DNA of 64,000 nucleotides from Druceiella hillmani (GCA_039881145.1 JAYKKI010000060.1:9386501-9450500); one strand, 5' to 3'; shown: positions 34,857-46,066, counted from the stretch's first letter. The notes: generated by a model from the sequence alone, not told the origin. Numbers and translations: made by a program.

Positions 34857-34882
34857 ATATATATATATATATATATATATAT
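34857..34882. repeat. (TA)n microsatellite
   Basis: Short pure TA tract at the same relative position as 26,789-26,826 in copy 1. Confidence 0.9.
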
Positions 34883-35056
34883 GGAAAGTTTTGGACGGAA
34901 AGTTTCCCTGCTTTTTACTCTTAATTCTTGGTCATTTCTAAATAGAATATATTGTATGAGTTAAAAATTTACTAGCAAAAATATATTAAATCAAAAATAT
35001 CTTTATCTACGTAAGATAATCTATTTCCAAAACATTATTAAATATTACTTCGACAA

Positions 35057-35160
35057 CCAATAAATGGTGTTTTGCAGCTTTTTCCCGAATACCATGAAAC
35101 ATTCTAGTATATATCTGGCAGGGTTTATAAAGAGCACGGCGTTCTATCTTCTATTTAGTT
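35057..35160 (+). promoter_or_regulatory. Heat-shock-type RNA polymerase II promoter, copy 2
   Basis: CCAAT is at 35,057-35,061. TTCCCGAA at 35,082-35,089 is a canonical TTC-2nt-GAA element. One skipped 5-bp step later comes AAACATTC (35,097-35,104), a GAA-nn-TTC site with G changed to A. So four half-sites stay in one 5-bp phase. TATAAA is at 35,126-35,131 and TTTAGTT puts +1 at A35,157, again 31 bp from TATA. Copy 1 keeps the downstream HSE and has damaged the upstream one; copy 2 is the reverse. The ancestor therefore probably had both. Confidence 0.65.
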
Positions 35161-35344
35161 GCTGACTAAGTTTTAGCGAGTGAAGAATACACGAAAACTT
35201 CACCATGATAATTTAGAGTGATTTTTGAATTTCGTTTAAAACGAAAAGCGAATGAAACAACACGTAATATATTCATAATGATATCCAATGATGTACTCCG
35301 CTATGATGCAGTCAAGCGTCAGTTTCAAGGAGTCAAAGGATAAA

Positions 35345-35915
35345 ATTTCGGTCCTTTAATCTTAACTCTTTTAGGAAAACCTCATAAGTAATAGTTTTCA
35401 CAACTCTTGGAAGGAGATCTCAAATTAAGTTTGCTTGGTCTCTCAGATTCTTTTACTATAAAATTTAATTTTATATGTGTGAACATACTAACGACAGGAA
35501 ATAAATAACTATAATGCTCAGGTAATTCTACATTGATTCTGTTTAAAGAATTAAACGTAATTTATTTTAGGATTACTTTTGATTGGTTGGTTAATTAATT
35601 AAACACGTAAAATGTACTAAATCTTACAAGTCTGCTATTATAACCGATACTAATTACAATAATGGAGACTACTGTAATATCTGGACCTACCTCGGCCGCT
35701 GTACTTTCTATATATCTTGATTTTCGATTAACGCCCATTTTGCTCGCTGTCTAATTATCTACGACATAAACAATTAAAGTCGCAAACTATTTTAAGCTTA
35801 AACTTATAAAAATTTCAACTCAGTAAAAAGCCGAAAACAAGAAAGCAATTTTATATACGTGTACACATTCACTATAAGAGCTTATGTAATTCAAGATGTA
35901 TTTTCTTAAATACAT
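35345..35915. other. Block present only in duplicate copy 2
   Basis: About 575 bp between GATAAAATTT and AAATTAAAATTATTTTG has no counterpart in copy 1 (junction near 27,290). I see no TIR, ORF or target duplication. It may be a loss from copy 1 rather than an insertion. Confidence 0.6.
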
Positions 35916-37103
35916 TTAAAAATTAAAATTATTTTGTGAACTTATTTGTCAATATTATAGTTTTAAATTTCGTTAATCTGATTTTACTTGACAACAATTT
36001 CGATAATTATGACGACTCCATTTAATTAGCAACAAAAAATATTTTCTATTATTACAATATGTGGTTTCGTTCTAACTTAAAAACCACAAAATAGTTTATC
36101 CACGTTAAACTAGTCAAAGAGAGAGGGAATAACCTCAAGATCCCTTAGGAAAACGTCCTTGGAACTACCTTTTCATGTGGCTTGATTGCCGAAAAGGGTA
36201 TACCAATTACGATTCAGCCGATGTTGGGATTTGAGTATTTGCTAGTCACTACCTACTTGTTACAAGGCAAATAAGCACTTATGTCAAACAAAATTGGACC
36301 TTACGCGAAATCGACACATTAATAAATGTCAACTGTATTCAAGAAAATATGTCACGTTGGTTGAGAGCACGACCCTTATAGCATAGCGAGGAGATCTACA
36401 CGTAACGGTAATGCTGTCATTCCTCAGAGTTGACTACTAATTGTACTCACGATAGGCAGTAAAATCTACATAGTGGCATTTCATGGAAAGAGGATATAAA
36501 AGTGTGATCAGAATGCAATTAAAACTTTATTATTTATTTTGCATATCAAAATACCACGCTTTGTGATACAAATCAAATTAGTCCTTTTGTAGCTTCGAAC
36601 GGCAGATTATTTGCTTTTATTAGGAGAAGAAGTGATATCTGTCAAACAACTAACGGCTACTGAACTCATAAACTCGAGATAATGAACTATCTACGAAAGA
36701 ATAATATTTAAAGAAACATATATTTGCCTTGAACCTGAACTTCTAACAATTAAAAAGAGTATTGCAATTATATTTTAAATATTATTTTATGAGAATTGTG
36801 TTCTAAACTAATCTTCAATGAGGTTAATAACTGCAATATCAAATAATTATTGAAACATTTACCATTCCGAATATCATTTTCGGAAAAAAAAATACTGTTG
36901 CTCTTAACATTTGATGCTGTATTTATTAGCCGCAACGATTTTTATTTGACGCTTCATTTGGAATCATTTGTTGACTACCTTCTGATATTATTTGCTAATC
37001 ACTAGCACAAAAGAATGCACGTATTTGGTTAGAATTAAATTCAGTAATATTTTTCTTGCTAAGCTTCAACCAAATACTTCTAATTATAAACACGAAATTA
37101 TAA

Positions 37104-37497
37104 AAAAACCTACCTATCGTTGAAAGAAAAAATATTCGCACAATAAAAAGTTTGAGTAATCAGAGCATCAAAATACGATGACCTGTGCGAACGTGGAAAA
37201 AGGATAAGTTTTGTTATGTGGGTAAAAGCTTTGAAGGGGTGTGTACGTGACATGATGGCTGTTGAGATAAGCTACCTCAATTTTTTTATATTTAACAAGA
37301 GGTTAGGTTGGGTTTAATTGGAAGCGAATTTTTGTATGTGGAGCAAATAAAGTTCTTTTATAATGTTGAAAAAGTAATTTTTCGTAAGTTTTAGAAGCTT
37401 TTGAAAGATTTCTACTAATAACTTACTTTTAACGATAACTATAATGGTCTGTGTGCGTTATTGGTCAGTAAAAGTAAATTTACTACATCACTAAATT
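37104..37497. other. Conserved island with open exon-like frame, copy 2
   Basis: Partner of 28,422-28,815. Here the plus frame reads ASKYDDLCERGKRISFVMWV then KALKGCVRDMMAVEISYL and runs to a TAA near 37,316. I do not recognise the peptide, and whether it is translated is unknown. Confidence 0.4.
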
Positions 37498-38757
37498 CTG
37501 AACTATTTAATTATTGAATATGAAACGTTCTTGTATTTTAATCGTTAACAAACTTTATTATACCTTTTAATATTGTCATTTCCCAAAACTTCAGTGAAAC
37601 TTATTGTCTAAATCAGAGTGTTTTCTAGGTATTCAAAGTAACATATTCCAGCAGAAGAGATGACATTTTTGTGACAATCTCATTAAAGATAATGTTTATT
37701 ATTAAAGAGATTAGAAGTTTACATTTTATATAACTTTTTGCTTACTAAAATCTAATTCTATCCTATCCTAATAACTATCCTTATTGAATAAACATTCGCC
37801 AGTTCTTATTTAACTTAGTGCTTTTAAGATGATTATATAAATTATTTTCTAATATAGTTTAGGGACCTTAATATTATTTCAGTTTTGCATTATTGATGTT
37901 TTTGTTATCGGAAATAGTTAAGTACGATAGGAAATTCCATAGAATTTCTTGGAAAGAATAATGGCCGGTGTCTAAGCACTTTTTGTGGAATAGATATTTA
38001 TTCCATAAAATATATTTAGGAACTGGCCATAGGTGATAAGTTTTATAATTTGAATGCAAATAATATTTTATTATAATTAATATTTTACAATTTAATTTCT
38101 TTCCCCTTTTTCATGTAATGATTATGTAATGATTATATATTTTGTAATGAATATGGACAAATGTACAAAATTTAAATTATTTTAGATCCATTTTGGAAAT
38201 ATGATGTGGATTATTACAACATGACCATATTATGTTAGTGTATGTTGACTGAAAGATATTTCCAACAGAATAAATAATTTCGAGTGAATAAATTTCTTTT
38301 GGCATTTTAGTGGGCTCGGTTTTCAAAATTACTTTAAGTTTGCTTTCAATTGCAGATTTTGGACAGTATTTTCCTTTTCAGGGAGATTATCTCGTTTTTC
38401 AATGAACCGAATGTTTCAAATACATTGAAGGCTGATCTATTCCCAAACCAAATAGGGTCATGAAGAGAACTGAAGGAAATGTTTGCTTATAATAAAATTA
38501 TACCTTTTCTGATCGTCATAATTATGGAATACTGAATAAACGAACAGTTACAGAACATTAAACAAATAAGAGATATGTTCAAAGCAGATAGGTTGAGAAA
38601 AACGTCCAATAATTATGTTCTTGTTTATATGTATATAGTAAATTTAAACGTTACTTGCATAAAAGCTCTTAATGTTAAAAAAATGAAGAAACTTTAAATA
38701 TAATATTATATTTATAACAATAAAATTGAAGTTGATAAGCGATTTCTAATTACGTGA

Positions 38758-40119
38758 GTATTGGTACGCGTTTAATCATATTTATTAATACGCAAAGCAT
38801 TTGATAATGTATACCCATCTATAGACACAAAACTACATCAAATTAAGTAAAGACGCCAAAATTTAGTATAATTAGTTGTATGGAATATGCGTAGGAGTAA
38901 AAAATACTATGATACACAAACAAATGTAAAGAAATATGTCGATACAAGATGAGTCAACATATGAGTAATCGTGTATCGTGTTTTAATTTGCTGCCAGCAG
39001 ATTAGAGATTGGTTTAACAAAACGTATTTTGACTAAAATACATTTTTGTTAAGAATTGGAAATCTCATTGCATAACTTCATACACAGTATAAAATTAGCT
39101 TTCCTGTGAAGATTTTTAAAGAAAAACATTTTTTTCAACAACTTTAAAGAAGGGAATATCAAGAACATACTTCAAAAAAAAAACAACATTTTCCATATTA
39201 AAATTTATTTATTATTATTCTATCGTTCCAACTTAATATCTACTTTCAATAACCTTTTTACCGAATACACGACACTAAATATAAAAAAAAACTGTCTGTA
39301 TATTAGCAACAATGTTTCAAGATTGTGCACGTTTAGCTTAATTACGGTTTTACGAATCAATTAAAGCAATTAAATAAATAATTTTAACATTTTAGTCATG
39401 AAAAGTGATTTGTGTTAAATTGTATTTCTCTTAAATAAAATATTTAGTTTGTTAATACATCAAGCGATGTATTTACTAACTAAATTTTGCACAACTATAT
39501 TCCGAACAATTAAATAGCTCCGAAATTCAATTCTTCCATAAATTCCCAAAATATAAAACTAAGCACAGATTTTGTCCCGTTGCATTAGAAATGTAACATA
39601 CTAATCCATCAAGCTGGCAGACATGAAAGTATTGCCGAAGAAAGAAACATAAAACATAAAAATAATAAAAGAAGATTCATTTTGATAACAAAAGAACGAA
39701 TGTCAATATCAACTGACAGTTTATGTAATTATTTTAAGGTAATTACAACATAATTCTAACAAAATTCTGTCCTTTAATTAATCAGGACACAATGATGGAG
39801 TCGGAAGGTGGAAATATAAAATCTTGATTTATGAGGAATGAACTACTCTGATTCGGACTCGTTCCATTTGTCTTGATATAAAAACTACACAACATAGTAA
39901 ATAGGTAGATAAGTATATACAGGTATATACAAAGACAAGAAATAATAAAAAATTTAACAAGTAAATACATATGTAAGTGATAACAAATATAAATTGTGCA
40001 TAAAGTGATTAAATATAAGTACGTAGGCAGATAGGTAATAAAGTGTACACAAGTATATATAAAGACAAATAACAACTAGAATATTAGTAGGTAGGTATGA
40101 ACTTATGTACAGATAGATA
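38758..40119. other. Unassigned AT-rich DNA with degenerate GTAG/GATA repeats
   Basis: No gene is supported. At 39,890-40,120 the sequence is made of imperfect units such as ATAGGTAGATAAGTATATAC and AGATAGGTAATAAAG. The minus frame there (39,782-40,075), rich in Tyr, Leu and Cys, reflects this low complexity. Confidence 0.45.
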
Positions 40120-40181
40120 TACAGGCTGTCCAGTGGCAGATTTCAAAGTTTGAACAAACATAGTTTCTGAACGCAACACAC

Positions 40182-40226
40182 AAGAGGGGCGTGGGGGGCG
40201 TAAAAGAGGGGCGCGGGGGGCGTAGC
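40182..40226 (+). repeat. G-rich tandem duplication (possible G-quadruplex)
   Basis: AAGAGGGGCGTGGGGGGCGT is followed directly by AAAAGAGGGGCGCGGGGGGC. There are four G-runs of 4-6 bases within about 40 nt, in the transposon's 5' UTR just upstream of its start codon. In a window this AT-rich it stands out strongly. Confidence 0.8.
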
Positions 40227-40253
40227 GTAAGCGGTGCGGATATTTTCGTAACC

Positions 40254-41331
40254 ATGGAACAGTGGAGTGGAGAGCACCGCGCTTTTGCCGTCGAGGCGTA
40301 CATTTCGAGTGGATTTTCACTGTAGTATGCCGTCGATTTAATAATCTTTACAGTATTCGTCGATTACGTGATGGACCATCCATCAACCTCATTCAGTCAT
40401 GGGTAGCAAAGTTCAGAGCTACAGGATCAACATTAAATAGGCCCAGGCCAGGACCTACACCATTAGTAGCCACGGATGAAAATGTCGAGCGTGTCATGGT
40501 TTCTGTCGTTGAAAATCCCCGTTTATCACTGCGTACACGTTCATCGATATTGGGAATTCCGAAATCAACTTTACAGGTAATAATGCGAAAAAAGCTCAAG
40601 TTTCATCCATATAAAATTCAAATTGTTCAAGATTTACACGATTCTGACTTTGAATTAAGAAAAACTTACGCGGAGGTGATGTTGTTGAGATTTCGTACTG
40701 CTACCCGGATGGGCAACATATTCTTTAGTGACGAAGCTCACTTTCACATTGGAGGATATGTGAATAAGCAGAACTTTCGTTACTGGGATGTCCACAACCC
40801 AAGACAAATGCATCAAGAGCCTTTACATAAGCCTAAAGTGACAGTCTGGTGTGCCATGTCTGCATCTGCAATCATAGGGCCTTATTTCCTTGAAAATCAA
40901 CGTGGCCAAACTGTAACTGTGAATTCGGAGAGATATGCCCAGATGTTAAATGACTTTTTCAGAGTAGAACTACAGAATAGTCCATCCTTCAACCAAAACA
41001 CATAGTTCCAGCAGAACGGGCCACAGCTCACACTGCTAATCTGTCCATGAATGCAGTGCGGCGGTTATTTCCAGAAAAAAACATATCCCGAAACGGTATC
41101 GTACCGTGGCCACCTAGGTCACCCGATTTAAGCCCATGTGACTTTTTCTTAAAATCCGTTGTTTACCAAAATCCAAGCACTGTGACACAACTTAAAGAAA
41201 ATATTCGAGCCGAAGTCAGTAGGATACCCCAGTCGCTCTGCAAACGCGTTTTTGAAAACATGCGTGCTAGACTCGAAGAGTGTGTCAGACTCGATGGTCG
41301 TCATTTGGAAAACGTGGTTTTTAAAAAATGA
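40254..41331 (+). pseudogene. Tc1-like transposase with DUF4817-type head, broken
   Basis: ATG at 40,254 starts MEQWSGEHRAFAVEAYISSG, the usual beginning of insect transposases with a DUF4817 helix-turn-helix. That frame stops at TAG 40,323. The protein resumes one frame over at about 40,322 (CRRFNN, SIRRLRDGPS, then NRPRPGPTP, the GRPR-like linker) and runs to 41,005. Catalytic motifs: the first Asp is in FSDEAHF (40,730-40,732). TGG-to-TAG at 41,003 ends the frame just before FQQ. The second Asp is AAC (Asn) at 41,015-41,017. A 1-bp loss near 41,020 shifts frame again. The third Asp is in RSPDLSP (41,125-41,127). With the missing base counted, 36 residues separate the second and third positions. 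A few residues after CDFFL appear deleted (expected Trp-Gly). The end is at TGA 41,329. At least four lesions make it inactive. Confidence 0.9.
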
Positions 41332-41766
41332 AATCCGCATTTGTTGTTATAAAGTTAAAATAAACCTACTTTGTATTAGAGATGTAGTTTTTTTTATAAT
41401 TTTTCAAACATTGAAATCTGCCACTGGACAACCTGTACATAAAAGCTTAAATTAACTAGGAAATTAGTGCGCACCTATATGGTACGTATATCGAAAACGG
41501 AATTTAATTTTCATGTGAAATATTTAACAGTCTTAATTCCTCTTTTAAAATATTTACCTATTGGTTCATTAGTTTTGCTCGCTTGTACAGACACACACGA
41601 TATTTAATAAAACTGTCTAACTGCGCTACGGGACTCGCACAAAATAGGGATCCATGATTTATAGCTTCTTCAAAAATTATTAATGCAATTTAAAGGAAAT
41701 AAGTTTATGAAAATTTTAATAAAATACTAGTATTTAATTTTTTTTAGATTTTCCAAAGCCCTGCTT

Positions 41767-41970
41767 GTCGTCACCGTGGTGTGTTGGTTTGATCACAAGG
41801 CATACGCCTTTGATTGAGAGGCGCAACGCGGGGACCTGGTTTCGATTCTCGATCGCTCGTCGAGCGGGACCGGACTGGCGTTCTAGTTGGCTGTAAAAAA
41901 TTGCTTTTCTAGCAATAAGTCTGCCATATGTATTACTTAGATACATTAAAGTACAGAAATAAATAAATGT
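41767..41970 (+). mobile_element. tRNA-derived SINE, plus strand
   Basis: The head is GTCGTCACCGTGGTGTGTTG then GTTTGATCACAAGGC, and a B-box-like GGTTTCGATTC sits at 41,838-41,848. The body contains GCTCGTCGAGCGGGACCGG and GTTGGCTGTA, and the tail is TAAGTCTGCCATATGTATT, ending in AAATAAATAAATG. It matches the minus-strand copy at 47.15-47.36 kb along its whole length. The tail resembles RTE-type 3' ends in Lepidoptera (from memory); a tail-like piece also lies at 52,170-52,200 (GCGATAAGTCGGCCATATGTG). Confidence 0.8.
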
Positions 41971-42167
41971 TTGAAAAATTGAAGGAAAGAGGGAATATGG
42001 TTCGTTGCGCCTCAGTTTAAACTTAATATTGCACAAAAGAAGCAAAAATTAAGAATATTGAATATAATCTCAATATTGATAGAAGTTTTGATAAGGAAGT
42101 AGTCTCAATAAAATCAATATCGATTATCATAAAAATAAAACAGGTTTAAGAGCAAACACTTGGTTTT

Positions 42168-42670
42168 AGAATACAGCTTACGCCGTTTTATGACTTGTAT
42201 AATAAAGAGATATTGACTTTCGACATCATTTTAAGTTTACACCTTCAGTTTAGGCCAGCTATGAAGAATGGAATAGGCACAGCGGATAAACGAATAATTT
42301 TGAATACAGCTTACGCCGTTTTATGACTTGTACAATAAAGAGATATTGACTTAGAACACAGCTTACGCCGTTTTATGACTTGTACAATAAAGAGATATTG
42401 ACTTTCGACATCATTTTAAGTTTACACCTTCAGTTTAGGCCAGCTATGAAGAATGGAATAGGCACAGTGGATAAACGAATGATTTTGAATACAGCTTACG
42501 CCGTTTTATGACTTGTAGAATAAAGAGATATTGACTTAGAACACAGCTTACGCCGTTTTATGACTTGTACAATAAAGAGATATTGACTTTCGACATCATT
42601 TTAAGTTTACACCTTCAGTTTAGGCCAGCTATGAAGAATGGAATAGGCACAGTGGATAAACGAATGATTT
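42168..42670. repeat. Higher-order minisatellite, 185-bp period
   Basis: The core CAGCTTACGCCGTTTTATGA then CTTG-A-AATAAAGAGATATTGACTT starts at 42,174, 42,307, 42,359, 42,492 and 42,544. Spacings alternate 133 and 52 bp. A long unit (with CGACATCATTTTAAGTTTAC and AGGCCAGCTATGAAGAATGG) alternates with a short one (core only), giving a 185-bp higher-order repeat of about 2.7 copies. Copies are nearly identical. Confidence 0.95.
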
Positions 42671-42986
42671 TGCTTTTCATTTTAATTGATTCCTTTTTTG
42701 TCCCAATTATTCAGCTAGAGCCCTCATGCAGATATATTTTACTTTAAGTTTTATTTAATTGTTTTAAAAAAATTGCAGCACGTGTTTGAAGAATTTATGC
42801 ACACGGGTCTAAAATTAAAGAAGATACAAGAGAATTAGAGACAGGACATAATGGGCTTGATAAAATTATTAAGGTCCCACTTTTGCTATCTGATTAGGGA
42901 GACCCGAAACGATGTGAATTTATTGCCCATTTTTATAAATAAAAAAGATGTAATTTTGTATTTAATAGATAATACAAACCCTAAAG

Positions 42987-42990
<4 letters not shown>

Positions 42991-43049
<59 letters not shown>

Positions 43050-43053
43050 ATAT
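42991..43053. repeat. (TA)n microsatellite with TATG end
   Basis: Pure TA, then TATGTATGTATGTATATAT. The Tyr-Ile frame across it is an artefact. Confidence 0.95.
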
Positions 43054-43859
43054 TATGCATCACTATGTGAAAAATATGAAAATTGTGAAAGTATCCAAAT
43101 GCAAATAATTTAGGGTTATTATTAATGCAAAAATTCACCAAAAATATAAATTGTTTATATACATATGAATCTATTCCCGAACAAAATATTATGTAATATA
43201 GAACATTTATATAATTTTAAATTTTATACGAAATTCAATGATTTTTTATATATTATTGTTTGTTCCTTTTATTATTTTAACAGTCTGTCAAATGATATAT
43301 CAAAGAAACAGTATATCAAAGATGGTATGATGTTTAGCACTGCATTTATATTCTTGCATTGCATAAAAGGAAAAAAAAGGTTATCTAATTTATATTAATT
43401 ATGAATGATGTCATTAAATAAGTAGAAAATACATCAACAGCGTAGCTTGTCTTCGGTTTATTTCGTTATTGAACGAGATCAGTCACATTACAACTCACGA
43501 TATATCTCGTTTACAATTCATGATATATTATCTTCTCTCACGTCGCATTGCGCTAAGTACATATTGATTTTACATGATTATGTTCGTTTGATTTCGATTA
43601 GGTTGATTAAATATATCAGTTGAAACTCACACTCTGGTAATGTAATCAATAATCCGTACATATAAATGAAATTGAAGTGTCTGTCTGATATTTTGGAATA
43701 AATTTGCTTTTAGTCTGATTGAATCCGGACCCAACAGGATCCCGACACTAACCAGATCGAGACCCCACAGGATAAATAAATGTAAAAAGTCCTTTTGTAG
43801 AATTTTGTTGATCTGTATATCTGACTATTTGTATATATGTTTGTGAGCGATAAACTCCA

Positions 43860-43900
43860 GTCGTACTGGTTGCACGCGTCTACTCTGGTTGCACGCGTAT
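43860..43900. repeat. Short direct repeat
   Basis: CTGGTTGCACGCGT occurs at about 43,865 and 43,883, 18 bp apart. It is a small recent duplication in a slightly GC-richer patch. Confidence 0.7.
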
Positions 43901-44245
43901 ACTTTCGCATTTATGTTTAATGGTTTCTATACTCGAAATATGTAAATATTATACCTATATTATGCCACATAGTGGAGCCTTAGTTATAACTTTCTTATTT
44001 GTGGTATTCTAGTCAATATACTTTTGTATTTTTCTAGAATCTGTGGAAAATATAAATAACAATTTATATCACTGGTGCCAAACTAATGGACTGGCACAGA
44101 CCAACAGGGACGCCAAGCGTATGTAATGCGCCTGTGCACGAAATATAGCAAAATGTTGTAGTGTTGTATTTGTCGCATTGTTTATTTTTCCTCTGCAACT
44201 GTTTGAAGAATGAATGCTTTTGGAAACGTCATTTTGTCAAATTTT

Positions 44246-44770
44246 ACATTTGTATATAATTTTTTTAATGTATGATATTCGTATACAAACAAATTGTATA
44301 AATTTAAAACCATATCCTTTTACATTTTTGTAAGCTTTTGGGTTGAATTTTTTTTAGATTAACTCCAGTATGTTACAGTGTTATTTTGTTCATCTTATAT
44401 TACGTGCAGGACTCCCGAGCTATTCTAGTACTGCATTTGGTAACAGTGATCTTTTTCCTTTCTTGCTTTCTACAGGATTTTTTTCGGACGGATCTGAGAT
44501 GGTTCAACGACATGGGTAGACAAATGAAAATTTTTGTTTGGATATATTTTTTAACTTTTTTGTAAATATACTCACTATAAAGAAATTATAATACGTGAAA
44601 ACTTTTAATTTATGAGCATTTCTTCTTAGGATAACGGGATTTTTTTAAGTTTTTCACAATTTTTTAAATTCACAAGTACATAAATTCCGAATTTCAGAGT
44701 TATGTATTATATTATTGGAAGTGGGGATCGGTTGGTAACCCTGTTTTGAGCATGTGTGCAATGTGTTAAT
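44246..44770. repeat. Dispersed repeat, copy B (partner at 8.31-8.91 kb)
   Basis: It aligns in order with 8,310-8,910, including GGTAACAGTGATCTTTTTCC (against TTTTACAGTGATCTCTTCC) and ATTATTGGAAGTGGGGATCG (against TTTATTGGAAGCGGTGAAACG). No ORF is present. Confidence 0.5.
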
Positions 44771-45765
44771 TTTATTTAATATTTATGAATTTTAAAAATA
44801 TTTTTATAGCTGACATCTATAACCGTCTTAAACTTTACTTGTTTTAATATAAAATGGTAGTATTTAATATTACATAATTCGTCTTAGGATTATATGAAAA
44901 AAGTTAAGCAAAGAAAAAATACCATTTTGCAGACCTATATCGATAGTAGAAATGCAAAATTAAATAAAAATATTATATGGGATTAAACGTCTTTTTTTAC
45001 GCTTGAAAAAATGTTGGTCCTAAAACTTTTCACAGATCTGACTATAGATCTTGATCCTAACTTTTCTTGCTCGACTGTACGCAATCTTGTGCGATACATC
45101 TTCCATTAATATATAAAAGGTCTTAATGGTTTTCTTCTCCTCTCTTTTCTTATTTTCCCACTATCAATTATGGGAGAGAGGACGAGATCAATGTTTTCCT
45201 TGTCTTTATCTCTTCATGACTGTCTGAAATTTTGTCGTTTCATATTTACGTATGAGTATATACTTATTTTTCCATGCTTAATTATATTTTTATGTATTTT
45301 TATAAGTTATTGTTTAATTTCATTTTTCACAAATAATTTGATTCTTTCACGCTTGTACTTTGTAACGTTCGCAAAAATTTAATATATCGCTATTTTATAT
45401 AATTTAATATATCGGTTTTTGTACATCGACAAAGCACTGTCATTTGAGTACAACACTTTGCTGACTATAATTGATGAATAAATAGATAAGTTTGTTATAA
45501 AATGACTAAGCGCCAGGATAAACTGTTGTAAGGGCTATCGAACTGGGTGAATAAAAGCTAGATTTAAACATTTGTTGAGTTTGATAGTTATTTTTTCATA
45601 TCAATAACATGTTCATTGTAATATGCTATCTAGTGTAGTTTTTTTGCTATACAAGTGTAGTTTTTTAAAGTTTTCATGTCCTCATAGTACACATAAATAA
45701 TAAATTCAGTTTCAATCCCGCGAATGCCGATTTTCACTCATCGCTTTTGTTTCTCTGTCCACTAG

Positions 45766-45809
45766 GGTATCCCCAAATTCCACCGCAACTGGTCAATCGC
45801 ATGGCGGAG
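45766..45809 (+). other. Exon-like 44-bp GC island
   Basis: A strong polypyrimidine tract and acceptor (CTTTTGTTTCTCTGTCCACT then AG) end at 45,765. A donor-like GAG|GTAAAA follows at 45,809/45,810. Between them one frame reads YPQIPPQLVNRMAE, a plausible peptide. Against this, the 12-mer CATGGCGGAGGT at its end also occurs on the minus strand near 54,500, in another GC-rich island, so both may belong to a repeat. I cannot assign a gene. Confidence 0.25.
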
Positions 45810-46003
45810 GTAAAAAAGAATAAAAAAATGTTGATACCTCAAAATTAAAAACAGAGGGCAGATTATGCGCCGTTGCATCCTCCGTATGCCGATACAACAT
45901 ATTTTGCTATACGTCTAACCATTTTTAACTATATTCCTTACCGACATAAATAAAAATAACTTGACAGATAAGTTAATAAAATTGAAAAACATATGCACGT
46001 ATT

Positions 46004-46014
46004 TATATATACAT

Positions 46015-46066
<52 letters not shown>
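46004..46066. repeat. (CA)n(TA)n microsatellite
   Basis: About ten CA units, then about fourteen TA units. Frames across it are artefacts. Confidence 0.95.

Larger units (their letters stand above)
30135..38757 (+). repeat. Segmental tandem duplication, copy 2
   Basis: It follows copy 1 head to tail with about 75 bp of unclear junction sequence. It is longer because it holds a MITE (32,321-32,576), a segment from about 32,655 to 33,485 missing from copy 1, an extra block at 35,345-35,915, and inverted duplications at 31,669 and 33,631. Which differences are insertions and which are losses needs an outgroup, except for the palindromes, which are clearly gains. Confidence 0.9.
40122..41435 (+). 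mobile_element. Tc1/mariner-type DNA transposon, 1314 bp, inactive
   Basis: TA target duplications lie at 40,120-40,121 and 41,436-41,437. The terminal inverted repeats are about 32 bp: CAGGCTGTCCAGTGGCAGAT then TTCAAAGTTTGA at the left and, inverted, CAGGTTGTCCAGTGGCAGAT then TTCAATGTTTGA at the right (three mismatches). It holds one broken transposase gene with short UTRs. It is inserted in low-complexity DNA. The GC content is well above the surroundings, consistent with fairly recent arrival. Confidence 0.95.

Noticed and set aside
39782..40075. 97-codon minus-strand frame resembling a membrane protein
   Set aside because: Tyr/Leu/Ile-rich text derived from degenerate GTAG/GATA/TATAC repeats; no homology recognised.
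40084..40320. Minus-strand frames rich in Pro, Arg and Leu
   Set aside because: They are antisense to the G-rich 5' UTR and TIR of the Tc1-like element.
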